Notes: generated from the sequence alone by a model not told the origin. 64,000 nucleotides of DNA from Bacteroidota bacterium (GCA_018267285.1 JAFDYU010000016.1:1-64000); one strand, 5' to 3'. Positions 19,887 through 29,918 are shown, counted from the stretch's first letter. Numbers and translations are program-made.

Positions 19887-20560
19887 AAAAAACTATAGGC
19901 ATAACCGACTGCGGAGAAAAGTATCAAAATTATGAAAGATGGATATTGAGTACGTCTAATTTCGAAGTCATTAAACTTGGATCTAAAAATTTAGCTGATA
20001 TTGAAAATTGTTGCGGGATTGTAATGACGGGAGGCGATGATGTCCACCCGAAGTTTTATGGAAGTGATGTGATTAATTACCCAAACAGCCCCGAAAAATT
20101 TGCCGAAGAACGGGATGAGTTTGAAATAGAGATTTTTAACAAGGCAGTAAAAAACGATTTGCCTGTTTTAGGAATTTGCAGAGGGCTACAATTGATCAAT
20201 TGCATTTTGGGCGGAACCTTAAAACAAGATCTTGATAAATTAAACGAAACACACAGGCGAATTTCAAAAGATGATAAAATACATCTAGTTAAAATAGAAC
20301 CGAGCACCTTGTTAAGTTCTATTGCAAATATGGAAACGGGAGAAGTCAACAGCTCACATCATCAAGCGATTGATAAGCTAGGAAACGGATTAAAAGTAAA
20401 TAGTATTGCTACCGATGGAACGATCGAAGGAATTGAAACTATTGATAAAAACCGTTTTCTTCTTGCTGTGCAGTGGCATCCGGAGCGAATGGAAGACCAG
20501 AGCAGCCCGTTGTCGAAAAATATCAGAGAGAGTTTTTTGGAAGCCGCCAGAAAAATATAA
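19883..20560 (+). CDS. Gamma-glutamyl hydrolase, PuuD-like class I amidotransferase
   Basis: Peptidase C26 family, which cleaves gamma-glutamyl amides such as gamma-glutamyl-GABA to release glutamate. The 225-residue protein has the class I triad: Cys in GICRGLQLIN, His and Glu in VQWHPE; SSHHQAID is the substrate-region motif of PuuD-like enzymes. The GTG start overlaps the dehydrogenase stop (GTGA), showing translational coupling. The aldehyde dehydrogenase starts 3 bases after it. Its place between two oxidative enzymes says it removes the glutamyl tag after oxidation. Confidence 0.88.
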   Translation: MKKTIGITDCGEKYQNYERWILSTSNFEVIKLGSKNLADIENCCGIVMTGGDDVHPKFYGSDVINYPNSPEKFAEERDEFEIEIFNKAVKNDLPVLGICRGLQLINCILGGTLKQDLDKLNETHRRISKDDKIHLVKIEPSTLLSSIANMETGEVNSSHHQAIDKLGNGLKVNSIATDGTIEGIETIDKNRFLLAVQWHPERMEDQSSPLSKNIRESFLEAARKI

Positions 20561-20563
20561 TCT

Positions 20564-21928
20564 ATGCAAATATTCAATCCTGCCACCGAGGGAATCATCA
20601 ACGAGTTAAAAGAGGAGGGTGAACAATCGGTAAAAAAAAAGTTTCACGAATTGAAACAGGCTCAACCCGATTGGCACAAAGTTGCACTTGTCGATCGGGT
20701 AACCATTTTGAAAAAATTCTCTGAGCTCCTAAAAAAAAATGCCGAATCACTCTCATTGGTGTTAACCTCTGAAGTGGGGAAACCACTGCAGCAATCGCGC
20801 AATGAAATTAATGGAGCATGTGCCCGTATTCAATGGCTTACCGATAATGCATCAACCTATTTGTCGGATGAGGTGATGGTGCAAGAAAAAAATCTCACTG
20901 AAAAAATTTCTTACGAACCACTTGGTGTTGTTTGCAACATTTCGGCATGGAATTACCCCTATCTTGTGGGCGTAAATGTTTTTGTGCCGGCTCTTCTTGC
21001 GGGCAATGCGGTGATATACAAGCCATCGGAGTATTCAACGCTCACCGGATTGGAAATTGAGAAACTCCTTAAAGAAGCGGGCGTTCCGGCAAATGTGTTT
21101 CATGTAGCGATTGGCGGGAAAGGTGTTGGCGAGATGTTGCTCAACACTAGTTTCGATGGATACTTTTTCACAGGCTCATACAAAACAGGGAAATACATCT
21201 ACGAAAAAATAGCTCCAAAAATGGTGCCTTGCCAACTGGAGCTAGGCGGTAAAGATCCGCTTTATGTTGCCGATGACATTGCCGATATAAAATCAGTAGC
21301 CGCTGCAACAGCCGATGGTGCTTTCTATAATAATGGACAAAGCTGCTGCGCGGTGGAACGGATTTATGTTCACGAAAAAGTGTACGATAAATATGTGGAA
21401 GAGTTTGTGAAGGAAGTGAAGTCGTGGAAATCGGGTGATCCAACAGAGGCAGGAATTTATTTTGGCCCTCTCACTCGAAAGGATCAACTGAATGTTTTAA
21501 AAAATCAAGTAGATGAAGCCGTGCAGAAAGGAGCAAAAATTTTAACCGGAGGGAAAAGAGTAAGCTCTAAAGGATTTTATTTTGAGCCTACTGTTTTAGT
21601 AAACGTGAATCATTCGATGAAAGTGATGTGCGAAGAATCTTTTGGCCCTATAATTGGTATTATGAAAGTAAAGAACGATAAGGAAGCCATTGAACTGATG
21701 AAAGACACCGAATATGGATTGACGGCCTCCGTGTACAGTTCAAATCAAAATCGGGCGGAGAAAATTTTACAAGAAATCAATACCGGCACCGGCTATTGGA
21801 ACTGCTGCGACCGTGTGAGTGCGGCTTTGCCTTGGAGCGGAAGAAAGCATTCAGGTATCGGTGCTACGCTTTCACATGCAGGACTTCGTGCGTTTACAAA
21901 ACCAAAATCGTATCATCTACGCGGTTGA
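20564..21928 (+). CDS. NAD(P)-dependent aldehyde dehydrogenase
   Basis: A 454-residue ALDH superfamily enzyme oxidising an aldehyde to the acid. YEPLGVVCNISAWNYPYLVG and the cofactor segment KPSEYS are followed by catalytic Glu in LELGGKDPL and catalytic Cys in NNGQSCCAVERIYV (two adjacent cysteines; the second aligns with the nucleophile or its neighbour). The C-terminal SAALPWSGRKHSGIG is typical of succinate-semialdehyde-type members. Third gene of the tight cluster. Substrate probably a gamma-glutamyl-amino-aldehyde, by context only; succinate semialdehyde is the main alternative. Confidence 0.9.
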   Translation: MQIFNPATEGIINELKEEGEQSVKKKFHELKQAQPDWHKVALVDRVTILKKFSELLKKNAESLSLVLTSEVGKPLQQSRNEINGACARIQWLTDNASTYLSDEVMVQEKNLTEKISYEPLGVVCNISAWNYPYLVGVNVFVPALLAGNAVIYKPSEYSTLTGLEIEKLLKEAGVPANVFHVAIGGKGVGEMLLNTSFDGYFFTGSYKTGKYIYEKIAPKMVPCQLELGGKDPLYVADDIADIKSVAAATADGAFYNNGQSCCAVERIYVHEKVYDKYVEEFVKEVKSWKSGDPTEAGIYFGPLTRKDQLNVLKNQVDEAVQKGAKILTGGKRVSSKGFYFEPTVLVNVNHSMKVMCEESFGPIIGIMKVKNDKEAIELMKDTEYGLTASVYSSNQNRAEKILQEINTGTGYWNCCDRVSAALPWSGRKHSGIGATLSHAGLRAFTKPKSYHLRG

Positions 21929-21953
21929 ACTTAACTCAAAAATTTATTTTCAA

Positions 21954-22694
21954 ATGAAAGGAAACTCTATTACGATTTTATTCACTCTGCTTTTTTTTCA
22001 AATCGCAACAGGACAAAATTTTGAAAATAAATTAAAGATCACACCGTTGACCAAAAACTTTTATGTTTACGAAACGTACCATCTTTACAAAGACAACTTA
22101 ATATCGGCTAATGGAATGTATGTTGTTTCGAGTGCCGGAGTTATTTTGATTGATTCGCCTTGGGATACCACGCAGTTTCAGCCTTTGCTCGATAGCATTA
22201 AGATCAAGCATAATAAAAATGTTGTGATGTGCATTGCTACTCATTTTCATGACGACCGAACGGCTGGTCTTGAATATTACAAGCAAAAAGGCATTAAGAC
22301 GTATACCACCAAGAGGACCGATGGGCTTAGTAAAAAAATGGGTATGAAGAGAGCCGAATTTTTAATTGACAATGACACTTCATTTAGAGTAGGTCAATAT
22401 TCTTTTCAGACCTACTTCCCAGGTCATGGTCATGCGCCCGATAACATCGTCATTTGGTTTGAGAAAGAAAAAATACTTTATGGAGGCTGCTTAATTAAGA
22501 GTGTTGCAGACCAGGACTTGGGTAATTTAGGTGATGCCAGTATAAAGGATTATGACATTACGTTAACCAACGTTCTGAAAAAATGTAAAGACCCGAAATT
22601 TGTTATTCCCGGACATGATGTCTGGACTGATACTAGATCCTTAGCACACACCTTAGAAATGGCTCAAAAACTTAAGCAGGAAAAAAAGAAGTGA
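21954..22694 (+). CDS. Subclass B1 metallo-beta-lactamase
   Basis: A 246-residue secreted zinc hydrolase that opens beta-lactam rings, including carbapenems in this subclass. A signal peptide (residues 1-20, MKGNSITILFTLLFF...ATG|Q) precedes the alpha-beta/beta-alpha fold. All B1 zinc ligands are present: His97, His99 and His160 for site 1 and Asp101, Cys179 and His221 for site 2 (THFHDDRTAG, PGHGHAPDN, YGGCLIKS, IPGHDVW). The layout closely follows chromosomal BlaB/IND enzymes of Flavobacteriia. The ATG at 21954 gives the signal peptide; the frame opens earlier inside the ALDH gene. It ends 7 bases from a convergent gene. Activity and expression cannot be judged from sequence. Confidence 0.9.
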   Translation: MKGNSITILFTLLFFQIATGQNFENKLKITPLTKNFYVYETYHLYKDNLISANGMYVVSSAGVILIDSPWDTTQFQPLLDSIKIKHNKNVVMCIATHFHDDRTAGLEYYKQKGIKTYTTKRTDGLSKKMGMKRAEFLIDNDTSFRVGQYSFQTYFPGHGHAPDNIVIWFEKEKILYGGCLIKSVADQDLGNLGDASIKDYDITLTNVLKKCKDPKFVIPGHDVWTDTRSLAHTLEMAQKLKQEKKK

Positions 22695-22701
22695 TGGGCT
22701 A

Positions 22702-23082
22702 TTATTCTGTATAAAAATCGCGAAGCATGGCGAAGTAGGTTTCGTTCCAACCTTCTACCATGTCAGCGTAGGCTTCATCGGGAATGTTGGTGTGAAGAAG
22801 TTCCACCGAAGTTCCCTTCTTATCGGGGTGGAGCTTGATGGTGACGATGGAAGGCTCGGGCTGATCTCCGAAATACCACTGCTGCACAATTTTTTTGCCG
22901 GGTTCAAATTCAAGATTTTTCCCGGTGATGCTCCCCTCCCACAATGAAAATTCTGAACCCGGCACATCAGACATCTCTGCTTCTTCACCTGTCCAAAGAT
23001 GTAGTGTGAGCGGATGGGTGAGCGCCAAATAAATTTCCTGAGGTGTAGCCGGTATGATATAATATTTTTTGAAGTCTTTCAT
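22702..23082 (-). CDS. SRPBCC/AHSA1-family protein
   Basis: A 126-residue START-like protein of the AHSA1 (activator of Hsp90 ATPase homologue 1-like) group: N-terminal IPATPQEIYLALTHPLTLHLWTG, central VQQWYFG, C-terminal GWNETYFAMLRDFY. Such proteins bind hydrophobic ligands; the role here is unknown. The ATG at 23082 (MKDFKKYY) is preferred over an in-frame GTG two codons earlier. Convergent with the beta-lactamase gene. Confidence 0.8.
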   Translation of the reverse strand: MKDFKKYYIIPATPQEIYLALTHPLTLHLWTGEEAEMSDVPGSEFSLWEGSITGKNLEFEPGKKIVQQWYFGDQPEPSIVTIKLHPDKKGTSVELLHTNIPDEAYADMVEGWNETYFAMLRDFYTE

Positions 23083-23129
23083 CAGCACAAAGATTGCTTA
23101 AAAAATAACAAAACGAAGCTGATTCTTTT

Positions 23130-24008
23130 TTACAACGCTTTTGCCAATTCCCACCCGATCATACTTTTCTTTCTGGCCGAGCCCCATCTGTAGTCACCGA
23201 GTGCACCATCTTTTCGAATGACGCGATGGCAAGGAATTAAATAGGCGATATGGTTAGCGCCAACGGCCGTACCAACAGCCTGCAATGCCTTTGGACTGCT
23301 GATTTGTTCGGCAATAGTTTGATACGTGGTGACTTTGCCCACGCTTAAACGGAGTAGGGCTTGCCATACTTTAACTTGAAAATTAGTCCCTTTCACAAAC
23401 AGATGAAAACCATTACCTGCTGAAGACGCGGAGGACTTAAATATTTTTTCTGCAAACAATTTGGTTAGCTCCTGATTTTGATAAAAAACTGAAGCGTGCC
23501 AATGTGCTTTCATTTTTTCCATTTCTATACGCGGATCTTCATCGGTTTGCAAAAACGAAAGCCAACAAATTCCACGCTCGGTAATGCCGAATAAAGCAGA
23601 ACCGAAGGTGGTTTCATGGAATCCATATTCAATCCGCAGACCGGAGCCGTGTAGTTTGTATTCTTGCGGAGTTACCGCTTCCAATGTAGTAAACAAATCG
23701 TACACACGCGATTGAGCGGATAAGCCGGCTGCATCGGCAGCTTCGTTCAGGTTTTTTAATTCGCTTAATTTTTCTTTTAGGAAATCCACGGTTAGAAATT
23801 GCAAAAACCGTTTCGGGCTGATGCCTGCCCACTCGGTAAAGATGCGCTGAAAATGAAACGGTGAGAGATGTATAGTTTCAGCTACTTCGTCCAGGTTGGG
23901 TTGTTGCCTGAAATTTTTTTCGAGGTAATGTATTGCCTGCTCGATGCGTTGGTAATTGATGTTGTTTTCTATGGCCACAGTCATAAAGCTATTGTTTTTT
24001 TCGACCAT
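23130..24008 (-). CDS. AraC-type regulator fused to O6-methylguanine-DNA methyltransferase
   Basis: A 292-residue Ada-like fusion. The N-terminal AraC HTH domain (about residues 12-118; HFQRIFTEWAGISPKRFLQFL) is followed by the methyltransferase domain with the active-site PCHRVI (IPCHRVIRKDGALGDYRWG). It directly repairs O6-alkylguanine in DNA by self-methylation. The N-terminal zinc phosphotriester domain of E. coli Ada is missing, so the classical methyl-phosphotriester switch cannot operate; this form is common in Bacteroidota. ATG at 24008 is chosen over an in-frame TTG one codon earlier. Confidence 0.9.
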   Translation of the reverse strand: MVEKNNSFMTVAIENNINYQRIEQAIHYLEKNFRQQPNLDEVAETIHLSPFHFQRIFTEWAGISPKRFLQFLTVDFLKEKLSELKNLNEAADAAGLSAQSRVYDLFTTLEAVTPQEYKLHGSGLRIEYGFHETTFGSALFGITERGICWLSFLQTDEDPRIEMEKMKAHWHASVFYQNQELTKLFAEKIFKSSASSAGNGFHLFVKGTNFQVKVWQALLRLSVGKVTTYQTIAEQISSPKALQAVGTAVGANHIAYLIPCHRVIRKDGALGDYRWGSARKKSMIGWELAKAL

Positions 24009-24104
24009 CAAAATTCAAAGAGAAATTAATTTCTTTCAACCTGATTCTTGCTTAGTTGCCTAAGTTATTCCTTAATTTCGAGATTTTACGAAACTGTTTT
24101 GATC

Positions 24105-25415
24105 ATGCGACAACCCTTATTGAGCGAAGGCGCCAAAGAATTAAGTTATGAGATTCGCGAGATTGTGAAGAAAGCCGAAAAGATAAAAGAGGCAGGAGAA
24201 ACGATCTATTGGGAAAACATAGGAGACCCGGTTCAAAAGAAACACGTTATCCCCGACTGGATTCGGCAAATGATATCCGATCTGGCCAAGGAAAATGACT
24301 CGTATAGCTATTGCCCGTCTAAAGGGATTTTAGAAACGAGAAAATTTCTGGCTGAACAAACCAATTTGAGAGGAGGCACACAAATTTCGGCCGATGATAT
24401 TTGTTTTTTTAATGGCTTGGGCGATGCTATCGGAAAAGTATATCAATACATCACACCCACTTCGCGCGTGATCGGCCCGTCACCCGCCTACTCCACGCAC
24501 TCCAGTGCAGAGGCTGCTCATGCCGGCCACGAGCCGTTGACCTATCATCTCGACCCACACAACAAGTGGTATCCCGATCTCGATGACCTTTACAATAAAG
24601 TGAAGTATAACCCAAACGTGGTTGGCATTTTGTTGATCAATCCCGATAACCCTACCGGTATGGTCTATCCGGTGGAAACATTAAAAAAAATTGTTGCCAT
24701 TGCCCGTGAGTTCAACTTGTTTTTATTAAGCGATGAAATTTATTTGAACATCGTTTACAACGGTGCAAAGACTTTTGCCCTGTCGGATATTATTGAAGAA
24801 GTGCCGGGCATAGCCATGAAGGGGATATCCAAGGAAGTTCCCTGGCCGGGTGCGCGCTGTGGTTGGATGGAATATTACAATCGAAAACAAGATTCCGACT
24901 TTGAACGTTTGTGCATGGCTATCGACAACGCCAAGATGATTGAAGTGTGCTCCACTAAGTTGCCGCAGTTGGCTATTCCAAAAATTCTGGGCGACCCAAG
25001 ATTTAAAAATTATCGGGAAGAGACAAATCTGAAAATCGGGAAAAGAAGCAAAATCATTTCCGGTATTTTGAGTTCTGTTCCACAGCTCATGTTCAACGAA
25101 ACCTTTGGCGCGTTTTACAACACCATTATTTTTAACGCAGGTGCACTAAAACCAAATCAGAAAATTAAAATTGCAAACAAGGAAGTCGAAAAAATGGTAG
25201 AGGAGTGGGTGAGTGAACCAATTCCGTTGGATAAACGATTTGTGTATTACTTGCTGGGAGCAAAAGGAGTTTGCGTAGTTCCTATTTCATCCTTTTGTTC
25301 AACACTTCAGGGCTTCCGGGTTACTTTACTGGAGGAAGACGAAGAAATACTGTATAAAATATTCACGTCTATCCGAGAAGGGATAGAAGAATATTTAAAT
25401 TCAGAAATAAAATGA
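24105..25415 (+). CDS. PLP-dependent class I/II aminotransferase
   Basis: A fold-type I aminotransferase of 436 residues. NPDNPTGMVYPVE, SDEIYLNIVYNG and the PLP lysine in GISKEVPWPGARCGW are the family motifs. It resembles the AlaT/aspartate group but the amino-acid substrate is not certain. The frame opens at 24048; the ATG at 24105 (MRQPLLSEGAKELSYEIR) matches the family start. Convergent with ilvA, 18 bases apart; being on the opposite strand it is not part of the ilv operon, though a role in alanine/valine transamination is conceivable. Confidence 0.85.
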   Translation: MRQPLLSEGAKELSYEIREIVKKAEKIKEAGETIYWENIGDPVQKKHVIPDWIRQMISDLAKENDSYSYCPSKGILETRKFLAEQTNLRGGTQISADDICFFNGLGDAIGKVYQYITPTSRVIGPSPAYSTHSSAEAAHAGHEPLTYHLDPHNKWYPDLDDLYNKVKYNPNVVGILLINPDNPTGMVYPVETLKKIVAIAREFNLFLLSDEIYLNIVYNGAKTFALSDIIEEVPGIAMKGISKEVPWPGARCGWMEYYNRKQDSDFERLCMAIDNAKMIEVCSTKLPQLAIPKILGDPRFKNYREETNLKIGKRSKIISGILSSVPQLMFNETFGAFYNTIIFNAGALKPNQKIKIANKEVEKMVEEWVSEPIPLDKRFVYYLLGAKGVCVVPISSFCSTLQGFRVTLLEEDEEILYKIFTSIREGIEEYLNSEIK

Positions 25416-25433
25416 GGTTGGCAACGAAATCAA

Positions 25434-26699
25434 TTACACCAGGTATTCGAAAAGGTTTTCATTTTGATTGATCTCCGTGTAATTGAGCCTGAACTCGTTC
25501 ATTCGTGTAGTGAGCGAAAAATAGTCTTCTTTCGATTTCAATTCGATGCCGATGAGTGCTGGGCCACTTTCTTTGTTGTTTTTTTGAATGAACTCAAACC
25601 GAACGATGTCATCGTGCGGGCCAAGGATGTTGTTTACAAATTCTTTTAACGCCCCCGGCCGTTGTGCAAAACGCACAATAAAATAATGCTTTAGCCCTTC
25701 GTACAACAACGATCGCTCTTTAATTTCCTGCATTCGGTCAATATCATTATTGCCACCGCTTACAATGCAAACTATCTTTTTCCCTTTGAGTTGTTCGGCA
25801 TATTGATCGAGCGAAGCAATGGTGAGAGCGCCTGCCGGTTCGGCAACAATGGCATCTTCATTGTACAATTGCAAAATGGTGGAACTCACTTTTCCTTCAG
25901 GCACCAGCGCCACTTCGTGTAAAAAATCTTTACAGATATCAAATGTGAGATCGCCTACTTTTTTTACTGAGGCACCATCTACAAATCGTTGTATTTTTTC
26001 TAAAACTACCGGATGCCCGGATTTTAATGCAGCCGTCATGGAAGGTGCACCTTGTGGCTCTACACCAATTATTTTTGTTTGCGGAGAATACGTTTTGAAA
26101 TAAGACCCAACGCCCGCACATAAGCCACCGCCACCTATCGGCACAAATAAATAATCGATACCGGAGAGGTCGTCAATAATTTCTTTCCCTACGGTTCCCT
26201 GGCCTTCGATTACTTTGATGTGATCGAAGGGCGGAATGAACGTCATCTGTTTTTCTTGAGCGTGTTCAAGAGCTTTAACCTGGCATTCGTCAAACGTATC
26301 TCCGGTGAGAACGATGTCAACGAAACCGTTGCCAAACATTTTTACTTGATTTATTTTTTGATTGGGCGTGATCACCGGCATGTAGATTACACCTTTGATG
26401 TGCAACATTTTGCAAGAAAGAGCAACGCCCTGTGCGTGGTTACCGGCACTGGCACAAACAACGCCACAATCTCGCTGTTCTTTACTCAGGCTTTGGATGA
26501 GGTTGTACGCCCCCCGAATTTTGTAAGAACGCACCACTTGTAGATCCTCGCGTTTTAAATAAACCTCAGCCTGAAATTTTTCGGATAGCTTAGGGTGGTG
26601 TTGTAGTGGTGTTTTAAGCACCACATTTTTAAGGGCAAGGTGCGCCCGGTTGATGTCGATGGTTTGCTGTTGTACGGAAATCATTTTTAAATAGGACAT
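25434..26699 (-). CDS. ilvA: Threonine ammonia-lyase (threonine deaminase)
   Basis: Converts threonine to 2-oxobutanoate, the first step to isoleucine. The 421-residue protein has a fold-type II PLP domain with RSYKIRGAYN (PLP lysine), SAGNHAQGVA and the phosphate-binding PIGGGGLCAG, then one ACT-like regulatory domain (about 335-421) rather than the two of E. coli IlvA, the short biosynthetic form. Last gene of the ilv operon, 75 bases after ilvC. Start ATG at 26699, with an alternative ATG five codons on. Confidence 0.93.
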   Translation of the reverse strand: MSYLKMISVQQQTIDINRAHLALKNVVLKTPLQHHPKLSEKFQAEVYLKREDLQVVRSYKIRGAYNLIQSLSKEQRDCGVVCASAGNHAQGVALSCKMLHIKGVIYMPVITPNQKINQVKMFGNGFVDIVLTGDTFDECQVKALEHAQEKQMTFIPPFDHIKVIEGQGTVGKEIIDDLSGIDYLFVPIGGGGLCAGVGSYFKTYSPQTKIIGVEPQGAPSMTAALKSGHPVVLEKIQRFVDGASVKKVGDLTFDICKDFLHEVALVPEGKVSSTILQLYNEDAIVAEPAGALTIASLDQYAEQLKGKKIVCIVSGGNNDIDRMQEIKERSLLYEGLKHYFIVRFAQRPGALKEFVNNILGPHDDIVRFEFIQKNNKESGPALIGIELKSKEDYFSLTTRMNEFRLNYTEINQNENLFEYLV

Positions 26700-26774
26700 G
26701 AGAAATAAAACACAAGCATGAGTAGATTTTTAAATCAACTATTCGGCTTGTGTCTTAGATCTGCAAACGTTGTT

Positions 26775-27845
26775 TCAGTTAATCATGCTAGCTTCTACTT
26801 TATCTTTTTCGGGGCGCAAAGAGCGTACGGCTGCTCCGGCTTGCCACAGTTCGCTTGTGCGAAGTTCTTTTAATTCGTCTGCAAGTTTTTCCCGATAATT
26901 AGGTTGGCTGCACGTGTCGATGGTGCGCTTGGCTTCCGTTCCGCTGGCCACACTTTCGTAGAGTTCCTGGAACACCGGAAGCGTTGCCGCTTTAAATTTT
27001 TTCTTCCAGTCTAAAGCTCCGCGCTGTGCCGTGGTAGAGCAGTTTGCGTACATCCAGTCCATTCCATTTTCGGCTACGAGCGGCATCAAGCTTTGTGTAA
27101 GCTCTTCAACGGTTTCGTTAAAGGCTTCGGAAGGCGAATGACCTTTCGACCGCAATACTTCATATTGTGCTTCAAAAATTCCGGCAATGGCGCCCATCAA
27201 CGTTCCTCGTTCTCCGGTTAAATCCGAATAGACTTCTTTTTTGAAATCGGTTTTGAAAAGATAGCCCGAGCCCACGCCAATACCCAGTGCTATCGCTTTT
27301 GTTTCTGCATGGCCGGTTGCATCTTGAAATACGGCATAGCTTGAATTAATTCCTTTGCCTTGCAAAAATAATCTGCGAACGGAAGTGCCGGAACCTTTGG
27401 GAGCTGCGAGAACAACATCCACATCCGGAGGCGGAACAATGCCTGTCTGTTCTTTGAATGTAACACCAAAGCCATGCGAAAAATAAAGTGTCTTGCCTTT
27501 GGTCAGATGAGGTTTAATTGTTGGCCAGGAAGCAATTTGCCCGGCATCGGATAATAAATATTGAATGATGGTTCCTTGTTTTGCTGCTTCCTCAATTTCG
27601 AATAAAGTTTCGCCCGGTACCCATCCGTGTTGGATTGCTTTTTCCCAGGTTTTGCCACCCGAACGTTGTCCGATGATAATGTTAAATCCATTGTCGCGCA
27701 GGTTGAGTGCCTGAGCCGGGCCTTGTACGCCATAACCAACGATCGCGATGGTTTCGTGTTTTAAAACTTCCAGCGCTTTTTCCATCGGAAACTCTGCGCG
27801 CGTTACCACTTCTTCAAGGGTTCCTCCAAAATTAATCTTTGCCAT
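26775..27845 (-). CDS. ilvC: Ketol-acid reductoisomerase
   Basis: Isomerises and reduces acetolactate/acetohydroxybutyrate with NAD(P)H and Mg. The Rossmann motif GYGVQGPAQALNLRDNG and the knotted C-terminal domain with DLTGERGTLMGAIAGIFEAQYEVL (metal-binding Asp/Glu) are present in a 356-residue class I length protein. It follows ilvN after 11 bases in the operon. Confidence 0.95.
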   Translation of the reverse strand: MAKINFGGTLEEVVTRAEFPMEKALEVLKHETIAIVGYGVQGPAQALNLRDNGFNIIIGQRSGGKTWEKAIQHGWVPGETLFEIEEAAKQGTIIQYLLSDAGQIASWPTIKPHLTKGKTLYFSHGFGVTFKEQTGIVPPPDVDVVLAAPKGSGTSVRRLFLQGKGINSSYAVFQDATGHAETKAIALGIGVGSGYLFKTDFKKEVYSDLTGERGTLMGAIAGIFEAQYEVLRSKGHSPSEAFNETVEELTQSLMPLVAENGMDWMYANCSTTAQRGALDWKKKFKAATLPVFQELYESVASGTEAKRTIDTCSQPNYREKLADELKELRTSELWQAGAAVRSLRPEKDKVEASMIN

Positions 27846-27856
27846 TTTTTTAATTG

Positions 27857-28159
27857 TTAGTATGTTACTAGTTGATTTAATTCTTTTTGTTCTTGTACAG
27901 ATTGAAAGTGCAATGTTTCTTCAAGTACTTTTACTTCTTCCACTTCAATCAGTTTTTCCAATTGATGTTTTACCCGTTCAACCAGATCGATCGTAGTGTA
28001 AACACGCATGATCACACGCCCTGTGCGGAAATCGGTTGCATCTTCAAAGCAGGTTAATTTTTTAATTCGCACACGCCTGCGGTTCAGAATATTGATGATC
28101 CGGTTGAGCACCGAAAAATTATTGTCGGCTGCCAGTTCGAGGATGTAATCTTTTTTCAT
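27857..28159 (-). CDS. ilvN: Acetolactate synthase small subunit
   Basis: A 100-residue ACT-domain regulatory subunit that activates IlvB and confers feedback inhibition by valine/isoleucine in this family. Residues 1-75 form one ACT domain (LNRIINILNRRRVRIKKLTCFED), and the short tail gives an IlvM-like length, much shorter than the about 160-residue IlvH/IlvN. It sits 16 bases after ilvB. Confidence 0.88.
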   Translation of the reverse strand: MKKDYILELAADNNFSVLNRIINILNRRRVRIKKLTCFEDATDFRTGRVIMRVYTTIDLVERVKHQLEKLIEVEEVKVLEETLHFQSVQEQKELNQLVTY

Positions 28160-28175
28160 TTGATTTTATGTTATA

Positions 28176-29918
28176 TCAAGAAGTAGGAGCTTCCAGCAGC
28201 ATGTCGCTCACCGCGGCACCCGCAGGAATCATAGGAAAAACATTATCTTCTTTGCCAACGACTACTTCGAGAAAATACGATGTTTTTGAGTTTAACATTT
28301 CTTTCAGTGCCGGTATTAAATCTTCTCGCTCCACCACTTTTTGTGCTTGGATGTTGTAGGATTTGGCAACCATTACAAAATCAGGATTTTCCATTTCAGT
28401 AAATGAGTAGCGCTTGTTGTGGAACAACTGCTGCCACTGACGCACCATGCCGAGAAAATTATTATTAAGCACTAAAATTTTTACAGGTATTTTGTATTGC
28501 ATGATGGTGCCCAGTTCTTGCATTGTCATTTGATACCCACCATCGCCAATCACTGCAATTACAGGCACGGAAGGAGTACCCAATTTTGCACCAATAGCTG
28601 CAGGCAATGCAAAGCCCATAGTGCCCGCCCCGCCCGAAGTGATGTTTGTGTTTGGATTTTTGTATTGATAATAGCGCGAGGTAACCATCTGGTGTTGGCC
28701 AACATCCGTAACGATTACAGCCTCACCCTGAGTAAGCTCCGACAGATGATGAATTACTTCGCCCATCATCAGCTTGCCCGAAGAAGACAGTTCCTTTTGT
28801 GTTACTTTTTCTTTTTCTACTTTATTGAGGCCGTGGAATTTATGCACCCAACCTGAGTGATCTTTTTTATGGCATTGTTCTACAAGCGCAGTCAATGCTT
28901 CGCGCGCATCGGCATGGATGGCGGCCTCCACCGGAATGATTTTACCTATCTCTGCTTTGTCGATATCGATGTGAACGACTTTGGCTTGTTTGGCATATTT
29001 GCTCACGTTGCTCGTCACCCGATCATCGAAGCGCATCCCGATCCCGATCAGCACATCGCATTCGTTGGTTAGCACATTAGGGCCATAGTTGCCGTGCATA
29101 CCGAGGAAGCCCACATAGTTTGGGTGATCGGCAGGGAAGCAACCCAACCCAAGCAAGGTGCAGGCAACGGGTATTCCTGTTTTTTCTGAAAAAGCCACCA
29201 ACTCTTTTGAGGCATTGGATAAAAGTACACCTTGGCCGGCCAGTATGTAAGGCTTCTTCGAGTCATTAATCAGCTGCGCAGCTTTTGTTATTTGAAGCGG
29301 CTGCACAGTTGGCTTGGGTTTGTACGTACGGATGTTCTCGCATTTTTTATACTCACCAAGTTCAATCGTTTCGTTTTGAGCATTCTTGGTAATGTCGATC
29401 AACACGGGGCCGGGTCTTCCGGTGCGGGCAATGTAAAAAGCTTTGGCAATGGCTGGTGCAATGTCTTTGGCTTCGGTCACTTGTACATTCCATTTGGTAA
29501 CCGGAAGTGTTGTGTTGATCACATCAATTTCCTGAAACGCATCGGTGCCGAGTAAGTGCGCAAACACCTGGCCGGTGATGCAAACAATAGGAGTGGAGTC
29601 GATCAGTGCATCGGCCAGCCCGGTAATTAAATTAGTAGCACCCGGCCCGGAGGTGGCAAAAACTACTCCCGGTTTTCCGGAAACGCGCGCAAACCCCTGT
29701 GCAGCATGAATGGCACCTTGTTCATGGCGCACTAAAATATGTTTTAGCTTATCCGGATAGTGGTAGAGTGCATCGTACACCGGCATGATGGCACCTCCAG
29801 GGTAACCGAAAATAGTTTCCACACTTTCAGCCAAGAGGCACCGAAGCAACATTTCGGCTCCGGAAATTTTTAGTTCTGATTTTCGTACAGGCTCAGTCTT
29901 CGTCAGTAACGCATCCAT
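28176..29918 (-). CDS. ilvB: Acetolactate synthase large subunit
   Basis: Thiamine-diphosphate enzyme joining pyruvate with pyruvate or 2-oxobutanoate. The 580-residue protein has the catalytic Glu in [23 protein letters not shown]-binding GMHG and the ThDP motif [13 protein letters not shown]...LNNNFLGMV. Its ATG at 29918 lies inside ilvD, overlapping by 26 bases, so translation is coupled. Followed by its own small subunit. Confidence 0.96.
   Translation of the reverse strand: MDALLTKTEPVRKSELKISGAEMLLRCLLAESVETIFGYPGGAIMPVYDALYHYPDKLKHILVRHEQGAIHAAQGFARVSGKPGVVFATSGPGATNLITGLADALIDSTPIVCITGQVFAHLLGTDAFQEIDVINTTLPVTKWNVQVTEAKDIAPAIAKAFYIARTGRPGPVLIDITKNAQNETIELGEYKKCENIRTYKPKPTVQPLQITKAAQLINDSKKPYILAGQGVLLSNASKELVAFSEKTGIPVACTLLGLGCFPADHPNYVGFLGMHGNYGPNVLTNECDVLIGIGMRFDDRVTSNVSKYAKQAKVVHIDIDKAEIGKIIPVEAAIHADAREALTALVEQCHKKDHSGWVHKFHGLNKVEKEKVTQKELSSSGKLMMGEVIHHLSELTQGEAVIVTDVGQHQMVTSRYYQYKNPNTNITSGGAGTMGFALPAAIGAKLGTPSVPVIAVIGDGGYQMTMQELGTIMQYKIPVKILVLNNNFLGMVRQWQQLFHNKRYSFTEMENPDFVMVAKSYNIQAQKVVEREDLIPALKEMLNSKTSYFLEVVVGKEDNVFPMIPAGAAVSDMLLEAPTS

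Noticed and set aside
18738-21928. Putrescine (Puu) degradation cluster
   Set aside because: There is no PuuB-type oxidase; an alcohol dehydrogenase and an ethanolamine-type permease fit an amino alcohol better. Not fully excluded.
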